From positions 4,998,501 through 5,062,500 of the forward strand of contig NZ_CP043626.1 of NCBI RefSeq assembly GCF_008807415.1: a stretch of DNA of 64,000 bases, in the 5' to 3' direction. Origin of the DNA: Pseudomonas denitrificans (nom. rej.). GTDB lineage: Bacteria; Pseudomonadota; Gammaproteobacteria; Pseudomonadales; Pseudomonadaceae. Every line of letters starts with the position of its first letter. Positions within the stretch are counted from its first letter, which is position 1. The position numbers were made by a program, and so were the translations under genes. Shown here piece by piece: positions 46,771 through 61,658 of the stretch. The notes beneath the pieces are model-generated. The model saw nothing but the letters and a program-made list of their open reading frames with translations, was not told the DNA's origin and searched no databases.

Positions 46771-47226
46771 ATGCATTCCCTGCAAGCCAAGATCCTCGAT
46801 CCCCGCCTGGGCAGCGACTTCCCGCTGCCGCAGTACGCAACTCCCGGTTCCGCCGGCCTCGACCTGCGCGCCATGCTCAAGGAGGACTGCGTCCTCGAAC
46901 CGGGCCAGACCGTACTGATCCCCACCGGCCTGTCCATTTACGTCGCCGATCCGGGCCTGGCTGCGCTGATCCTTCCGCGCTCGGGCCTGGGCCACAAGCA
47001 CGGCATCGTGCTGGGCAACCTGGTCGGCCTGATCGACTCGGATTACCAGGGCGAGCTGATGGTCTCCTGCTGGAACCGCGGCCAGACGGCTTTCAAGATC
47101 GCCATTGGCGAACGCATCGCCCAGCTGGTGCTGGTGCCGGTGGTGCAGGCGCACTTCGAGCTGGTCGAGTCCTTCGACGAGAGCCAGCGCGGCGCCGGCG
47201 GCTTCGGTCACTCCGGCAGCCATTGA
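46771..47226 (+). CDS. dut: dUTPase
   Basis: 151-residue trimeric dUTP diphosphatase. The five motifs are visible: [43 protein letters not shown] and the C-terminal [10 protein letters not shown] arm. It keeps uracil out of DNA and supplies dUMP. Cotranscribed with coaBC; algC starts 40 bases downstream. Confidence 0.96.
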   Translation: MHSLQAKILDPRLGSDFPLPQYATPGSAGLDLRAMLKEDCVLEPGQTVLIPTGLSIYVADPGLAALILPRSGLGHKHGIVLGNLVGLIDSDYQGELMVSCWNRGQTAFKIAIGERIAQLVLVPVVQAHFELVESFDESQRGAGGFGHSGSH

Positions 47227-47266
47227 CCCCTTTCCCTTTCAGGATGAATCGCCGAGGAGACGTTGC

Positions 47267-50817
<3,551 letters not shown>

Positions 50818-50825
50818 TCGAAAAT

Positions 50826-50862
50826 GACACCCGCCTGGAGCGATCCACGCGGGTGTCTTTCC
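50826..50862 (+). terminator. Hairpin terminator after argB
   Basis: GACACCCGC / GCGGGTGTC with a 14-base loop followed by TTT; weak tail, so partial readthrough to the thioesterase gene is likely. Confidence 0.65.
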
Positions 50863-50876
50863 GTCTGGAGTCTGGA

Positions 50877-51323
50877 ATGACCGCATCCCCCGTTTCCCGC
50901 AACGACTTCAGCTTCTTCCATGGCCTGCGCGTGCGCTGGTCGGAGGTGGACCCGCAGGGAATCGTCTTCAACGGCAACTACCTGACCTATGCCGATGTCG
51001 CCACCACCGAGTACTACCGCCACCTGGGCGTAAGCTACCCGGCGGACCTGCTGCGCGGCGGCGGCGATCTGTTCGCGGTGAAGACCACCCTGGAATACCT
51101 GGCGCCCGCGCGCTTCGACGACTGGCTGGAAATGGGCGTGCGCGTCAGTCGGCTGGGCCGCAGCAGCCTGACCTTCCAGGTGTCGATCTGGTGTGATGAA
51201 ACCCTGCTGACGCTGGGGGAGCTGATCTACGCCTATGCCGGCGAAGACCGGACAAGCCAGCCCTTGCCGGACTGGCTGCGCGGGAAGATCAACGAATTCG
51301 AGCGCGTCTCGCCGCAACAGTAA
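50877..51323 (+). CDS. Acyl-CoA thioesterase of the YbgC/FadM 4HBT family
   Basis: 148 residues from ATG at 50877 with GGAG nine bases upstream. Hotdog fold with the 4HBT signature VRWSEVDPQGIVFNGNYLTYADVATTEYYR, where the active-site Asp is in SEVDPQG. Hydrolyses acyl-CoA of unknown chain length. It follows argB and precedes a convergent gene. Confidence 0.9.
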   Translation: MTASPVSRNDFSFFHGLRVRWSEVDPQGIVFNGNYLTYADVATTEYYRHLGVSYPADLLRGGGDLFAVKTTLEYLAPARFDDWLEMGVRVSRLGRSSLTFQVSIWCDETLLTLGELIYAYAGEDRTSQPLPDWLRGKINEFERVSPQQ

Positions 51324-51341
51324 GCGCGGCGAGCGTCTGCC

Positions 51342-51962
51342 TCAGTTACCGCCGGAAATCTGGGCGAATCGCGCCCGGTCGGAGGCGAAGCTGCTCTGCG
51401 CCTGGGTGCGCAGCTGCTGATAGCGGGCGATGTCCTGCTGCAGGCGTTGCTCATCGCTGCGCAGGTTACTCAGTTGCGCGACCAGGTCATCCGGCACTGG
51501 GCGCCCGGCGCGTTCCTGATCGGCAGCGCGGGCCTGCAGGTTGGCCTGCTGCGTTTTCAGCGACTGCAGGTTGCCCTTGGCCACGCTGGCCAGCCCGTCG
51601 AGCTCGGCCAGCTTGCGGTCGCGGGCACGGTCGACGTCCTCCACGCTGGTGTACATGCGCATCAGTTGCTGGTCGGAACTGGCACGCGCGGCGTCCGCCT
51701 TGCGCTGCTCGATCTCGGCGGCGGTCGGTGCCGGCGGCACCTCACGGATCACCCGGCCCTGGTCGTTAAGCACCTGGTAGCCCTTGCCGATGTACTGCGG
51801 CGGGACGCCCAGGCGGTCGATGACGGTGATGCCCTTGTCATTGACGTAGCGGTACAGCTCGACCTGGCTGGTCGGTTGGCCGGCAGCTGCCGCCTGGCCT
51901 GCGAGCATGGCCCCCAGAAGCCCCATCAACACCCTGTAGCGGTAAGCACCCTGCTTGGCCAT
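51342..51962 (-). CDS. DUF4124 periplasmic protein
   Basis: 206-residue secreted protein. ATG at 51962 is preferred to a GTG nine bases earlier because AAGGG sits eight bases before it. Signal peptide ending GQAAA|A, DUF4124 domain near 30-60 (VELYRYVNDKGITVIDRLGVPP), then a long coiled coil (about 75-195, EIEQRKADAARAS to IARYQQLRTQ). No function assigned. Downstream of pyrE on the same strand with 20 bases between, possibly cotranscribed. Confidence 0.85.
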   Translation of the reverse strand: MAKQGAYRYRVLMGLLGAMLAGQAAAAGQPTSQVELYRYVNDKGITVIDRLGVPPQYIGKGYQVLNDQGRVIREVPPAPTAAEIEQRKADAARASSDQQLMRMYTSVEDVDRARDRKLAELDGLASVAKGNLQSLKTQQANLQARAADQERAGRPVPDDLVAQLSNLRSDEQRLQQDIARYQQLRTQAQSSFASDRARFAQISGGN

Positions 51963-51982
51963 GCCCGACACCCTTGTTCCGG

Positions 51983-52624
51983 TTAGATACCGTACTGCGC
52001 CCGATAGGCCTCGACGGCCGCGAGATGCTGCTTGAGCTGCCCGTCACCGGCCAGATACTCCAGCACCTGCTCCAGCGAGACAATGCTTACGACCGGGATC
52101 GAGAAGTCCCGTTCAACTTCCTGGATCGCTGACAGCTCACCCTTGCCGCGTTCCTGGCGGTTCAGCGCGATCAGTACGCCGGCGGCCTGGGCCCCCTGCG
52201 CGTCGATGATCTGCATGACTTCGCGGATCGCGGTGCCGGCGGTGATCACGTCATCGATGATCAGCGCGCGACCGGCCAGCGGTGCGCCGACCAGCGTGCC
52301 ACCTTCGCCGTGGTCCTTGGCTTCCTTGCGGTTGAAGCACCAGGGCAGGTCGAGGCCGTGCTGTTCCGCCAGCGCAATGGCTGTAGCGGCCGCCAGCGGA
52401 ATTCCTTTATAGGCCGGGCCGAACAACACGTCGAAAGGTATGCCGCTGTCGACCACCGCGCTGGCGTAGAAACGACCCAGCTGAGACAGCGCAACGCCTG
52501 AGTTGAACAGGCCGGCATTGAAGAAGTACGGACTGGTGCGCCCGGACTTGAGGGTGAATTCGCCGAAACGAAGAACGCCGCGCTCGATGGCGAAGCGGAT
52601 GAAATCGCGCTGATATGGCTGCAT
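51983..52624 (-). CDS. pyrE: Orotate phosphoribosyltransferase
   Basis: 213 residues; converts orotate and PRPP to OMP in pyrimidine synthesis. PRPP-binding motif [16 protein letters not shown] and the flexible loop [13 protein letters not shown] are intact. Divergent from crc with an 81-base shared region, as in P. aeruginosa. Confidence 0.97.
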   Translation of the reverse strand: MQPYQRDFIRFAIERGVLRFGEFTLKSGRTSPYFFNAGLFNSGVALSQLGRFYASAVVDSGIPFDVLFGPAYKGIPLAAATAIALAEQHGLDLPWCFNRKEAKDHGEGGTLVGAPLAGRALIIDDVITAGTAIREVMQIIDAQGAQAAGVLIALNRQERGKGELSAIQEVERDFSIPVVSIVSLEQVLEYLAGDGQLKQHLAAVEAYRAQYGI

Positions 52625-52705
52625 GGGTAAGAACCGGCCGGTATGAATTTAGCTAAACCGTTTGAGCTCGGGTATCATACACACACGTGATTTTGGGGGC
52701 CATTT

Positions 52706-53485
52706 ATGCGGATCATCAGTGTGAACGTGAATGGTATTCAGGCTGCAGCCGAGCGTGGTTTGCTCAGTTGGCTGCAAGCCCAGAATGCCGACGTGATCTG
52801 CTTGCAGGATACCCGCGCCTCCGCTTTCGATCTGGATGACCCGTCCTACCAACTGGATGGCTACTTCCTGTACGCCTGCGATGCCGAAGTGCCCAGTCAG
52901 GGCGGCGTCGCAATCTATAGTCGTCTGCAACCCAAGGCTGTCATAAGCGGCCTGGGTTTCGAGATGGCCGATCGTTACGGGCGCTACCTGCAAGCCGATT
53001 TCGATAAGGTGAGTATCGCCACTCTCCTGCTGCCTACCGGGCAGGAAGGGGACGAGAACCTGAACCACAAGTTCAAGTTCATGGACGATTTCGCCCAGTA
53101 CATGAACAAGCAGCGCCGCAAGCGCCGCGAATACATCTATTGCGGCTCGCTGTACGTCGCGCACCAGAAGCTGGACGTGAAGAACTGGCGCGAATGCCAG
53201 CAATCGCCGGGCTTCATGGCGCCGGAGCGTGGCTGGATGGATGAGATCTTCGGCACCATGGGCTACGTCGACGCCCTGCGCGAGGTCAATCGCGAAGGCG
53301 ACCAGTACAGCTGGTGGCCGGACAGCGAACAGGCCGAGCTGCTCAACCTGGGCTGGCGCTTCGACTATCAGATCCTCACGCCGGGTCTGCGCCGCTTCGT
53401 GCGCAGCGCCAAGCTGCCGCGCCAGCCGCGCTTCTCCCAGCATGCGCCGCTGATCGTCGATTACGACTGGACCCTGAGCATCTGA
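52706..53485 (+). CDS. crc: Catabolite repression control protein Crc
   Basis: 259 residues, exonuclease III/EEP-like fold with altered catalytic residues (the metal-binding Glu region reads CLQDTRASAF). Crc joins Hfq on A-rich target mRNAs to repress use of less favoured carbon sources in Pseudomonas; the CrcZ RNA antagonises it. N terminus MRIISVNVNGIQAAAERGLL and C terminus PRFSQHAPLIVDYDW are near-identical to family members. Divergent from pyrE; a bidirectional terminator follows. Confidence 0.97.
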   Translation: MRIISVNVNGIQAAAERGLLSWLQAQNADVICLQDTRASAFDLDDPSYQLDGYFLYACDAEVPSQGGVAIYSRLQPKAVISGLGFEMADRYGRYLQADFDKVSIATLLLPTGQEGDENLNHKFKFMDDFAQYMNKQRRKRREYIYCGSLYVAHQKLDVKNWRECQQSPGFMAPERGWMDEIFGTMGYVDALREVNREGDQYSWWPDSEQAELLNLGWRFDYQILTPGLRRFVRSAKLPRQPRFSQHAPLIVDYDWTLSI

Positions 53486-53512
53486 GTCCTGTCACACCGC
53501 CGCGAGGCGGAC

Positions 53513-53543
53513 AGAAAAAAGCCGGCTTCGAGCCGGCTTTTTC
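53513..53543. terminator. Bidirectional terminator between crc and DUF4870 gene
   Basis: AAAAAAGCCGGCT-TCG-AGCCGGCTTTTT: perfect stem with A and T runs at both ends, serving two convergent genes. Confidence 0.92.
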
Positions 53544-53558
53544 GCATCTGGAGCGCGC

Positions 53559-53930
53559 TTACTTGAGCGGACGCCAGGTGAAGGGATAGCGGTAATCCAG
53601 CCCTTCATTGGCCTTGATCCCGGCAATGATGGTCAGCACCAGTGCGCCGATGCTCACCAGGCCCAGCAGGAAGAAGCCGATCACCACCAGCATCAGCAGA
53701 CAGCTGACCACCACCGCGAGGCTCACGGTGATCTGGAAGTTCAGCGCTTCCTTGCCCTGACGGTCCACGAACGGGTCCGATTCACGCTTGATCTGCCAGA
53801 CGATCAGCGGCCCGAGCAGGTTGCCGAAGGGGAAAATGAAGCCAAGGAAGGCGGCAAAGTGGCAGAACATCGCCCACTGACGGGCTTCCTGGCTCGGCTG
53901 AACCTGCTGTACCGGTACTTCGTCGCTCAT
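53559..53930 (-). CDS. DUF4870 membrane protein
   Basis: 123 residues from ATG at 53930 (MSDEVPVQQVQPSQEARQWA). DUF4870 family: an N-terminal soluble stretch, HFAAFLGFIFPFGNLLGPLIVW, the conserved DPFVDRQGKEALNFQI motif, and two further helices (SLAVVVSCLLMLVVIGFFLL). Function unknown. Downstream of rph on the same strand with 49 bases between. Confidence 0.9.
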   Translation of the reverse strand: MSDEVPVQQVQPSQEARQWAMFCHFAAFLGFIFPFGNLLGPLIVWQIKRESDPFVDRQGKEALNFQITVSLAVVVSCLLMLVVIGFFLLGLVSIGALVLTIIAGIKANEGLDYRYPFTWRPLK

Positions 53931-53979
53931 CCTTTCGCTCCTTGCACTTGAAGATCGGGCGGGCTGGCCGCCCGCCGGG

Positions 53980-54699
53980 TCAGTCTGCCAGCGCGGCGCG
54001 CTGCAGTTCGAACAGCTCGCGCAGGCCCTGCTGCGCCAGTTCCAGCATGGCATTGAGCTCGGCCGGCTGGAAGGGGGCGCCCTCGGCGGTGCCCTGGACT
54101 TCGATAAAGCCACCGGCATCGGTCATGACCACGTTCAGGTCGGTCTCGGCCGCGGAGTCTTCTAGGTAGTCCAGGTCCAGCACCGGCTCGCCCTGGTACA
54201 TGCCCACGGAAACCGCGGCGACCATCTGCTTGAGCGGGTTGCCCTTGAGTGCGCCACGCTTCTTCAGCACGGCCAGGGCGTCGATCAGCGCCACGGTGGC
54301 GCCGGTGATCGAAGCGGTGCGGGTGCCGCCGTCGGCCTGGATCACATCGCAGTCGATGTACAGGGTGTTCTCGCCGAGCTTGGACAGGTCCAGCGCGGCA
54401 CGCAGGGAGCGGCCGATCAGGCGCTGGATCTCCAGGGTGCGACCACCCTGTTTGCCGCGCGCGGCCTCACGCTGGTTACGCTCGCCGGTGGAACGCGGCA
54501 GCATGCCGTATTCGGCGGTCAGCCAGCCCTGGCCCTGGCCCTTGAGGAAGCGCGGCACACCGGATTCGGCGCTGACGGTGCAGATCACCTTGGTGTCGCC
54601 GAACTCGACCAGCACGGAGCCCTCGGCGTGCTTGGTGTAATGGCGGGTGATACGGATCGGGCGCAGTTGGTCGGCGGCGCGGCCACTGGGACGGTTCAT
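53980..54699 (-). CDS. rph: Ribonuclease PH
   Basis: 239 residues; phosphorolytic 3' exoribonuclease that trims tRNA and rRNA precursors. N terminus [19 protein letters not shown], phosphate-binding Arg region ([32 protein letters not shown]) and catalytic Asp area [20 protein letters not shown] are all intact. Divergent from yicC with 165 bases between. Confidence 0.97.
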   Translation of the reverse strand: MNRPSGRAADQLRPIRITRHYTKHAEGSVLVEFGDTKVICTVSAESGVPRFLKGQGQGWLTAEYGMLPRSTGERNQREAARGKQGGRTLEIQRLIGRSLRAALDLSKLGENTLYIDCDVIQADGGTRTASITGATVALIDALAVLKKRGALKGNPLKQMVAAVSVGMYQGEPVLDLDYLEDSAAETDLNVVMTDAGGFIEVQGTAEGAPFQPAELNAMLELAQQGLRELFELQRAALAD

Positions 54700-54864
54700 G
54701 GAGGCATCCTGTACAGATTACTGGCGGGGAATGTCCGCCATTATAGAGGCCAGCGGACGGGCGCAACCACCGCCGGCGTGCTGCGGCGCGCTACGCTGGG
54801 GTACAATTACCGGTTTCCGACGACCTGTCGGCCGTTTTCCCAGCCCATTCAGAGAGGTGACTCC

Positions 54865-56392
<1,528 letters not shown>

Positions 56393-56491
56393 AGTCGCCG
56401 AGAGAAGGCACTTCCATAAAGATTGGCGATTTTTTAGACTATCCAGTCCGCCCGGCATTTTCCGGGCCTACATTTCAGTACGAGGAACACC

Positions 56492-56758
56492 ATGGCCCGC
56501 GTCACCGTTGAAGACTGCCTGGACAACGTCGATAACCGTTTCGAGCTGGTCATGCTCGCCACCAAGCGTTCGCGTCAGCTGGCCACCGGCGGCAAAGAGC
56601 CGAAGGTACCGTGGGAAAACGACAAGCCCACCGTCGTCGCCCTGCGCGAAATCGCTTCCGGCCTGATCGACAACGAAATCGTTCTGCTGGAGGACGTGGT
56701 TGAAGAAGAACCGCTGTTCGCTGCCTTCGAAGACGAGGCCAACAACGAGGCCCTGTAA
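56492..56758 (+). CDS. rpoZ: RNA polymerase omega subunit
   Basis: 88 residues; omega, which binds beta' and forms one ppGpp site. Conserved [20 protein letters not shown] and [16 protein letters not shown]. Followed 60 bases later by spoT, the usual rpoZ-spoT pair. Confidence 0.97.
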   Translation: MARVTVEDCLDNVDNRFELVMLATKRSRQLATGGKEPKVPWENDKPTVVALREIASGLIDNEIVLLEDVVEEEPLFAAFEDEANNEAL

Positions 56759-56818
56759 GTCTATGTCCGGCCGACGAATCGGTGCACTGCGACGTACCGC
56801 TCGGCAGGGGGTGAACCC

Positions 56819-58927
56819 ATGCCGAGCATAGATGCCTTCGCCGATCGTCTGTCGAGCTATCTGGGCCCGGACCAGGTCAACCTGGTCCGCCGCGCCTACT
56901 ACTACGCCGAGCAGGCCCACGACGGGCAGCGCCGCCGCAGCGGCGAGGCTTACGTCACCCATCCGCTCGCCGTCGCCAATATCCTCGCCGACATGCACAT
57001 GGACCATCAGAGCCTGATGGCGGCCATGCTGCACGACGTGATCGAGGACACCGGCATCGCCAAGGAAGCGCTCACCGCGCAGTTCGGCGAAACCGTCTCG
57101 GAACTCGTGGACGGGGTCAGCAAGCTGACCCAGATGAACTTCGAGTCCAAGGCCGAGGCGCAGGCCGAGAACTTCCAGAAGATGGCCATGGCCATGGCAC
57201 GCGACATCCGCGTGATCCTGGTGAAGCTGGCCGACCGCCTGCACAACATGCGCACCCTGGAAGTGCTGTCCGGCGAGAAGCGCCGGCGCATCGCCAAGGA
57301 AACCCTGGAAATCTACGCCCCCATCGCCAACCGGCTGGGCATGCACAGCATGCGCGTGGAATTCGAGGACCTGGGCTTCAAGGCCATGCACCCGATGCGC
57401 TCCGAGCGCATCCGCCAGGCGGTGAAGAAGGCCCGTGGCAACCGCCGCGAGATCGTCGGCAAGATCCAGGAATCGCTGGTCAACTGCCTCGCCCGCGAAA
57501 GCATGGAAGGCCAGGTCCTGGGCCGCGAGAAGCACCTGTTCAGCATCTACAAGAAGATGCGCGGCAAGCGCAAGGCGTTCAACGAGATCATGGACGTCTA
57601 CGCCTTCCGCATCGTGGTCGACAAGGTCGACACCTGCTACCGCGTGCTCGGCGCCGTGCACAACCTGTACAAGCCGTTCCCCGGTCGCTTCAAGGACTAC
57701 ATCGCGATTCCCAAGGCCAACGGCTACCAGTCGTTGCACACCACGCTGTTCGGCATGCACGGCGTGCCCATCGAGATCCAGATCCGCACCCGCGAGATGG
57801 AAGAGATGGCCAACCACGGCATCGCCGCGCACTGGCTGTACAAGTCCAGCGAAGAGGAAGCGCAGAAAGGCACCCATGCCCGCGCCCGCCAGTGGGTGAA
57901 GGGCATCCTCGAACTGCAGCAGCGTGCCGGCAACTCGCTGGAATTCATCGAGAACGTGAAGATCGACCTGTTCCCGGACGAGGTCTACGTCTTCACGCCC
58001 AAGGGCCGCATCATGGAGCTGCCCAAGGGCTCCACGGCCGTCGACTTCGCCTACGCGGTGCACACCGACGTCGGCAACAGCTGCATCGCCTGCCGCATCA
58101 ACCGCCGCCTGGCGCCGCTGTCCGAACCGCTGCAGAGCGGCGCGACGGTGGAAATCGTCACCGCACCGGGTACCCGGCCGAACCCGGCCTGGCTCAACTT
58201 CGTGGTCACCGGCAAGGCGCGCACGCACATCCGCCACGCGCTCAAGCTGCAGCGCCGCTCCGAGTCGATCAACCTCGGCGAGCGCCTGCTGAACAAGACG
58301 CTGGCCGGCTTCGACAGCCACCTGGAGAAGATCCCTCAGGAACGCATCCAGGGCGTGCTCAACGAATACCGCATGGAAGTCTTCGAGGACCTGCTCGAAG
58401 AGATCGGCCTGGGCAACCGCATGGCCTACGTGGTCGCGCGCCGCCTGCTGTCCAGCGAAGGCGAGCAGGCTCCCAGCGCCGAAGGGCCGCTGGCGATCCG
58501 CGGTACCGAAGGCCTGGTGCTCAGCTACGCCAAGTGCTGCACGCCGATCCCCGGCGACCCGATCGTCGGCCACCTGTCGGCCGGCAAGGGCATGGTCGTG
58601 CACCTGGAGAACTGCCGGAACATCAGCGAAATCCGCCACAATCCGGAAAAGTGCATCCAGCTCAGCTGGGCCAAGGATGTCACCGGCGAATTCAACGTCG
58701 AACTGCGCGTCGAGCTGGAACACCAGCGCGGCCTGATCGCCCTGCTGGCGACCAGCGTCAACGCCGCCGACGGCAACATCGAGAAGATCAGCATGGACGA
58801 GCGCGACGGTCGCATCAGCGTGGTCCAGCTCGTCGTCAGCGTGCATGACCGTGTGCACCTGGCCCGCGTCATCAAGAAGCTGCGCGCGCTCAAGGGCGTG
58901 ATCCGCATCACCCGCATGCGCAGCTGA
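56819..58927 (+). CDS. spoT: Bifunctional (p)ppGpp synthetase/hydrolase SpoT
   Basis: 702 residues. HD hydrolase (about 45-145, [10 protein letters not shown] and [10 protein letters not shown]), RelA/SpoT synthetase (about 240-350, YAFRIVVD and [11 protein letters not shown]), TGS (about 385-450, [14 protein letters not shown]), a conserved-cysteine domain ([15 protein letters not shown]) and ACT (about 630-702). Both active sites look intact (HDxxED; synthetase [16 protein letters not shown]), so it sets the alarmone level in starvation. Confidence 0.97.
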   Translation: MPSIDAFADRLSSYLGPDQVNLVRRAYYYAEQAHDGQRRRSGEAYVTHPLAVANILADMHMDHQSLMAAMLHDVIEDTGIAKEALTAQFGETVSELVDGVSKLTQMNFESKAEAQAENFQKMAMAMARDIRVILVKLADRLHNMRTLEVLSGEKRRRIAKETLEIYAPIANRLGMHSMRVEFEDLGFKAMHPMRSERIRQAVKKARGNRREIVGKIQESLVNCLARESMEGQVLGREKHLFSIYKKMRGKRKAFNEIMDVYAFRIVVDKVDTCYRVLGAVHNLYKPFPGRFKDYIAIPKANGYQSLHTTLFGMHGVPIEIQIRTREMEEMANHGIAAHWLYKSSEEEAQKGTHARARQWVKGILELQQRAGNSLEFIENVKIDLFPDEVYVFTPKGRIMELPKGSTAVDFAYAVHTDVGNSCIACRINRRLAPLSEPLQSGATVEIVTAPGTRPNPAWLNFVVTGKARTHIRHALKLQRRSESINLGERLLNKTLAGFDSHLEKIPQERIQGVLNEYRMEVFEDLLEEIGLGNRMAYVVARRLLSSEGEQAPSAEGPLAIRGTEGLVLSYAKCCTPIPGDPIVGHLSAGKGMVVHLENCRNISEIRHNPEKCIQLSWAKDVTGEFNVELRVELEHQRGLIALLATSVNAADGNIEKISMDERDGRISVVQLVVSVHDRVHLARVIKKLRALKGVIRITRMRS

Positions 58928-58949
58928 TCCCACCCCGTTAGGAGTCGAC

Positions 58950-59330
58950 ATGACCAAGACCGTTATCCACACCGACAAAGCCCCGGCCGCCATCGGCACC
59001 TACTCCCAGGCGATCAAGGCTGGCAACACCGTCTATGTCTCCGGCCAGATCCCGCTGGACCCGAAAACCATGGAACTGGTCGAGGGCTTCGAAGAGCAGA
59101 CCGTCCAGGTGTTCGAGAACCTGAAAGCCGTCATCGAAGCTTCCGGTGGCTACCTGCACGACGTCGCCAAGCTGAACATCTTCCTCACCGACCTGTCGCA
59201 CTTCGCCAAGGTCAACGAGATCATGGGCAAGTACTTCGTCCAGCCCTACCCGGCCCGCGCCGCCATCGGCGTTGCCGCCCTGCCCAAGGGCGCCCAGGTC
59301 GAGATGGACGCCATCGTCGTCCTGGAATAA
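58950..59330 (+). CDS. ridA: RidA, reactive enamine/imine deaminase
   Basis: 126 residues: canonical RidA (start [21 protein letters not shown]; active Arg in [21 protein letters not shown]). It hydrolyses 2-aminoacrylate and related enamines released by PLP enzymes. 22 bases after spoT, same strand, a common arrangement. It is the archetype member of three Rid-family genes in this window. Confidence 0.95.
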   Translation: MTKTVIHTDKAPAAIGTYSQAIKAGNTVYVSGQIPLDPKTMELVEGFEEQTVQVFENLKAVIEASGGYLHDVAKLNIFLTDLSHFAKVNEIMGKYFVQPYPARAAIGVAALPKGAQVEMDAIVVLE

Positions 59331-59389
59331 GCACTGCGAAACACCTACGGGGCCCCAGCGGCCCGTTCCTTTGTCTGCAAGGAGCAAAC

Positions 59390-60124
59390 ATGCGTCGCGC
59401 CCTGATCCTGAGCGCCCTGATCGGCCTGCTCACCGGCTGCGCCGGCACCCCGTCCGACCCTTCCGGCGTCTGGGTCAACCAGGCCGCCATCGATGCCGCC
59501 GGCAAGGGTGGCAAGCTGCGCGAGGCGCTGCTGGCCTACGGCCCGAACCTGGAATGGAAGCTGGACACCAAGGCCAGCCAGGCGACCTTCAGCAACGGCT
59601 TCGAGCTCGGCGAAGGCCAGCTGAGCGCCGAAGATCCCAAGCACTACCGCGTCGACTTCTACGGCAGCAACCAGGAATCCCTGGAGCTGGACGGCAAGGA
59701 GCTGGTGCAGGTGGGCAGCGACAACTGGCCCGAGCAGCGCTTCCTGCGTCCCAAGGAGCAGCCCGCCGCGCAGAGCCCCGCCGGCAGCACCTTCGAGAAC
59801 GCCCTCTACGCCGCCTACCTGAACGGCACCTGGATCATCGAGGAAGGCGAAGGCAAGGGCAGCAAGGTCAAGTTCGCCGCCAATGGCAGCCTCGAAGGCA
59901 TGCCCGGCTTCGATCGCTACGCGCTGTGCCTGGCCGGCGACTGCGCGGCCATGAGCGGCGACAACGACAGCATCTGGCTGCAACAGGGCCAGCAGGGCCG
60001 CGAATTCCTCTTCGAGCGCGACGGCGACAAGCTGGAGCTGTTCGAAGCGGTGAACCGCGCCCAGTCCGACGAGATGCCGCAGTACGCGCCCGGCAACAAG
60101 GTCTGGACCCTGGAGCGCGACTGA
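59390..60124 (+). CDS. Predicted lipoprotein of unknown function
   Basis: 244 residues with lipobox LLTGC (Cys17). Two similar halves may be present (a WVNQAA...EWKLD part and a GTWIIEEGEG...KVKFAANGSLEG part), each a small beta-rich unit. Repeated Cys pair LCLAGDCAAM suggests a periplasmic disulfide. A ribosome-binding site AAGGAGC precedes the ATG. In P. aeruginosa the gene after ridA is an uncharacterised lipoprotein in the same place. No function can be assigned. Confidence 0.88.
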   Translation: MRRALILSALIGLLTGCAGTPSDPSGVWVNQAAIDAAGKGGKLREALLAYGPNLEWKLDTKASQATFSNGFELGEGQLSAEDPKHYRVDFYGSNQESLELDGKELVQVGSDNWPEQRFLRPKEQPAAQSPAGSTFENALYAAYLNGTWIIEEGEGKGSKVKFAANGSLEGMPGFDRYALCLAGDCAAMSGDNDSIWLQQGQQGREFLFERDGDKLELFEAVNRAQSDEMPQYAPGNKVWTLERD

Positions 60125-60157
60125 TCCGCACGAGCGGGCGGGCGCGAATGACAGCCG

Positions 60158-60781
60158 TCAGCGCAGCCCGCTCCATAGCAGCCAGCCACCCAGCGCCAGC
60201 AACAGGCCGCCGCAAAGGCGGTCCAGCGCCGTGACCCGGCGCTTCAGCCAGCCGCGCCAGCGCGGGCGATCCAGCAGGCGCACCAGCGCCATGTCCCATA
60301 GCAGCACCACCGCGCCCATCCACAGCACGCAGACTCCCAGTGCCCAGCCCGGCAGGTGGAACTGCCCGAGCACGCCGAACAGCCCGGTGTAGAAGATCGG
60401 CAGCTTGGGGTTCAGGCTGCTGGCAAGCAGGCCCTCGCGCATCCCGCGCAGGAATCCTCCGCTGCGCTGCAGCCCCAGATCAGTGGGAATCTCCAGCTCG
60501 CGCCGCGCCCTCAACGCCTGCGCGCCGAGCCAGACGAAGTAGACGCCACCCAGCAACTGCACCACCCGCAGCCCGTGGCTGGCCACTTCCGGCAACAGAC
60601 CGAGAACGAACAGCACCAGCAGCATGCTCGCCAGATTGGCCAGGGCGATGCCCGCCGCGCAGCCATCGGCATGGCGACGACCGCGCAGCAGCGCGGCGCG
60701 GATCAGCAGGAAGAAGTCCGGCCCCGGTGACAGCAGGGCGGCGAAGTGGGTGCTGGCGACCAGCGCGAAGGCGGCGAACAT
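60158..60781 (-). CDS. LysE/RhtB family amino-acid exporter
   Basis: 207-residue inner-membrane exporter with six predicted helices: N terminus VASTHFAALLSPGPDFFLLIRAALLRG and the central GGVYFVWLGAQALR typical of LysE. Substrate is probably an amino acid or homoserine-like metabolite. It is 67 bases downstream of an AraC-family gene on the same strand, which may control it. Confidence 0.92.
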   Translation of the reverse strand: MFAAFALVASTHFAALLSPGPDFFLLIRAALLRGRRHADGCAAGIALANLASMLLVLFVLGLLPEVASHGLRVVQLLGGVYFVWLGAQALRARRELEIPTDLGLQRSGGFLRGMREGLLASSLNPKLPIFYTGLFGVLGQFHLPGWALGVCVLWMGAVVLLWDMALVRLLDRPRWRGWLKRRVTALDRLCGGLLLALGGWLLWSGLR

Positions 60782-60848
60782 GGTGATCTCCCGGATAGCG
60801 GCGTCGCGCAGTCTGGAAGCGCCGGGGTTTGCCGGTCTTGGAAGAAAG

Positions 60849-61649
60849 TCAGGTGCGCGTGGCGCGCAGGAAGCGACCGGGCGTAACGCCGGTGAAGCGG
60901 CGGAAGGTGCCAGAGAAGTGCGCCTGGTCGTAGAACCCCAGGGTCAGCGCGACCTCCAGCGGCTTCTCGCCGGCCACCAGCAGGCGCTTGGCCTCGCGGA
61001 TGCGCCGCTGTAGCAGGTAGGTGTGCGGCGGCACGCCGTAAGCGTTGCGGAAGGCTTCGATCAGGTGGCGCGGATGGCGCTGCAGCAGCTCAGCCAGCGC
61101 TTCGAGGCTGACCGCCTCGCGGTAATGCGCTTCCAGGTAGTCGCGCAGCTTGGTAGTGACGCTGCCGTCACGCGACGCCGAGGCAGTCGGGCGCATGCCG
61201 CCGTGGCGAACGAACACCAACTCCAGCAGCGCCAGCAGTTCGCTCTCCAGCGCCAGCGCGTCGTTGCGCTCGAACTCCGTGGCGACGCGCCGCAGCGCCT
61301 CCGCCACCTGCCCGTCATCGTGCGGATTGAGCGCCTGGAAGCCACGCGGCAACTGCTTGCGGCCCAGCAGCGGGAGCAGGCGCGATTCTTCGATGTAGAG
61401 CATGCGATAGACCAGCCGCTCGGACTCGGCATTGCCAGTGTGCGGCTCCTCCGGGTTCATCAGCGACAGGGTGCCGGCCGGCAGCACGTGGTGCGCGCCG
61501 CGGCACTGATAACCACCAGCGCCGTGCAGGATGGCGCCGATGGCAAAGGCATCGTGACTGTGCCGCCCGAACGGCTGGCCGGAGAAGTCCGCATGGAACA
61601 ACTCCACCCCCGGTAACCAGGGGCGCGCCAGCAGTCGATTGGCGTCCAT
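60849..61649 (-). CDS. AraC-family transcriptional regulator with cupin-type sensor
   Basis: 266 residues: AraC_binding N-terminal domain (HSHDAFAIGAILHGAGGYQCRGAHHVLPAGTLSLMNP) and C-terminal double helix-turn-helix (LAELLQRHPRHLIEAFRNAYG and VALTLGFYDQAHFSGTFRRFTG). It precedes the LysE exporter on the minus strand; control of that exporter is inferred. Confidence 0.92.
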   Translation of the reverse strand: MDANRLLARPWLPGVELFHADFSGQPFGRHSHDAFAIGAILHGAGGYQCRGAHHVLPAGTLSLMNPEEPHTGNAESERLVYRMLYIEESRLLPLLGRKQLPRGFQALNPHDDGQVAEALRRVATEFERNDALALESELLALLELVFVRHGGMRPTASASRDGSVTTKLRDYLEAHYREAVSLEALAELLQRHPRHLIEAFRNAYGVPPHTYLLQRRIREAKRLLVAGEKPLEVALTLGFYDQAHFSGTFRRFTGVTPGRFLRATRT

Positions 61650-61658
61650 CAGCCCCTT

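Noticed and set aside
56468..58999. 843-codon open frame opposite rpoZ and spoT
   Set aside because: Antisense shadow of spoT; Val/Leu/Asp/His-rich with no domain.
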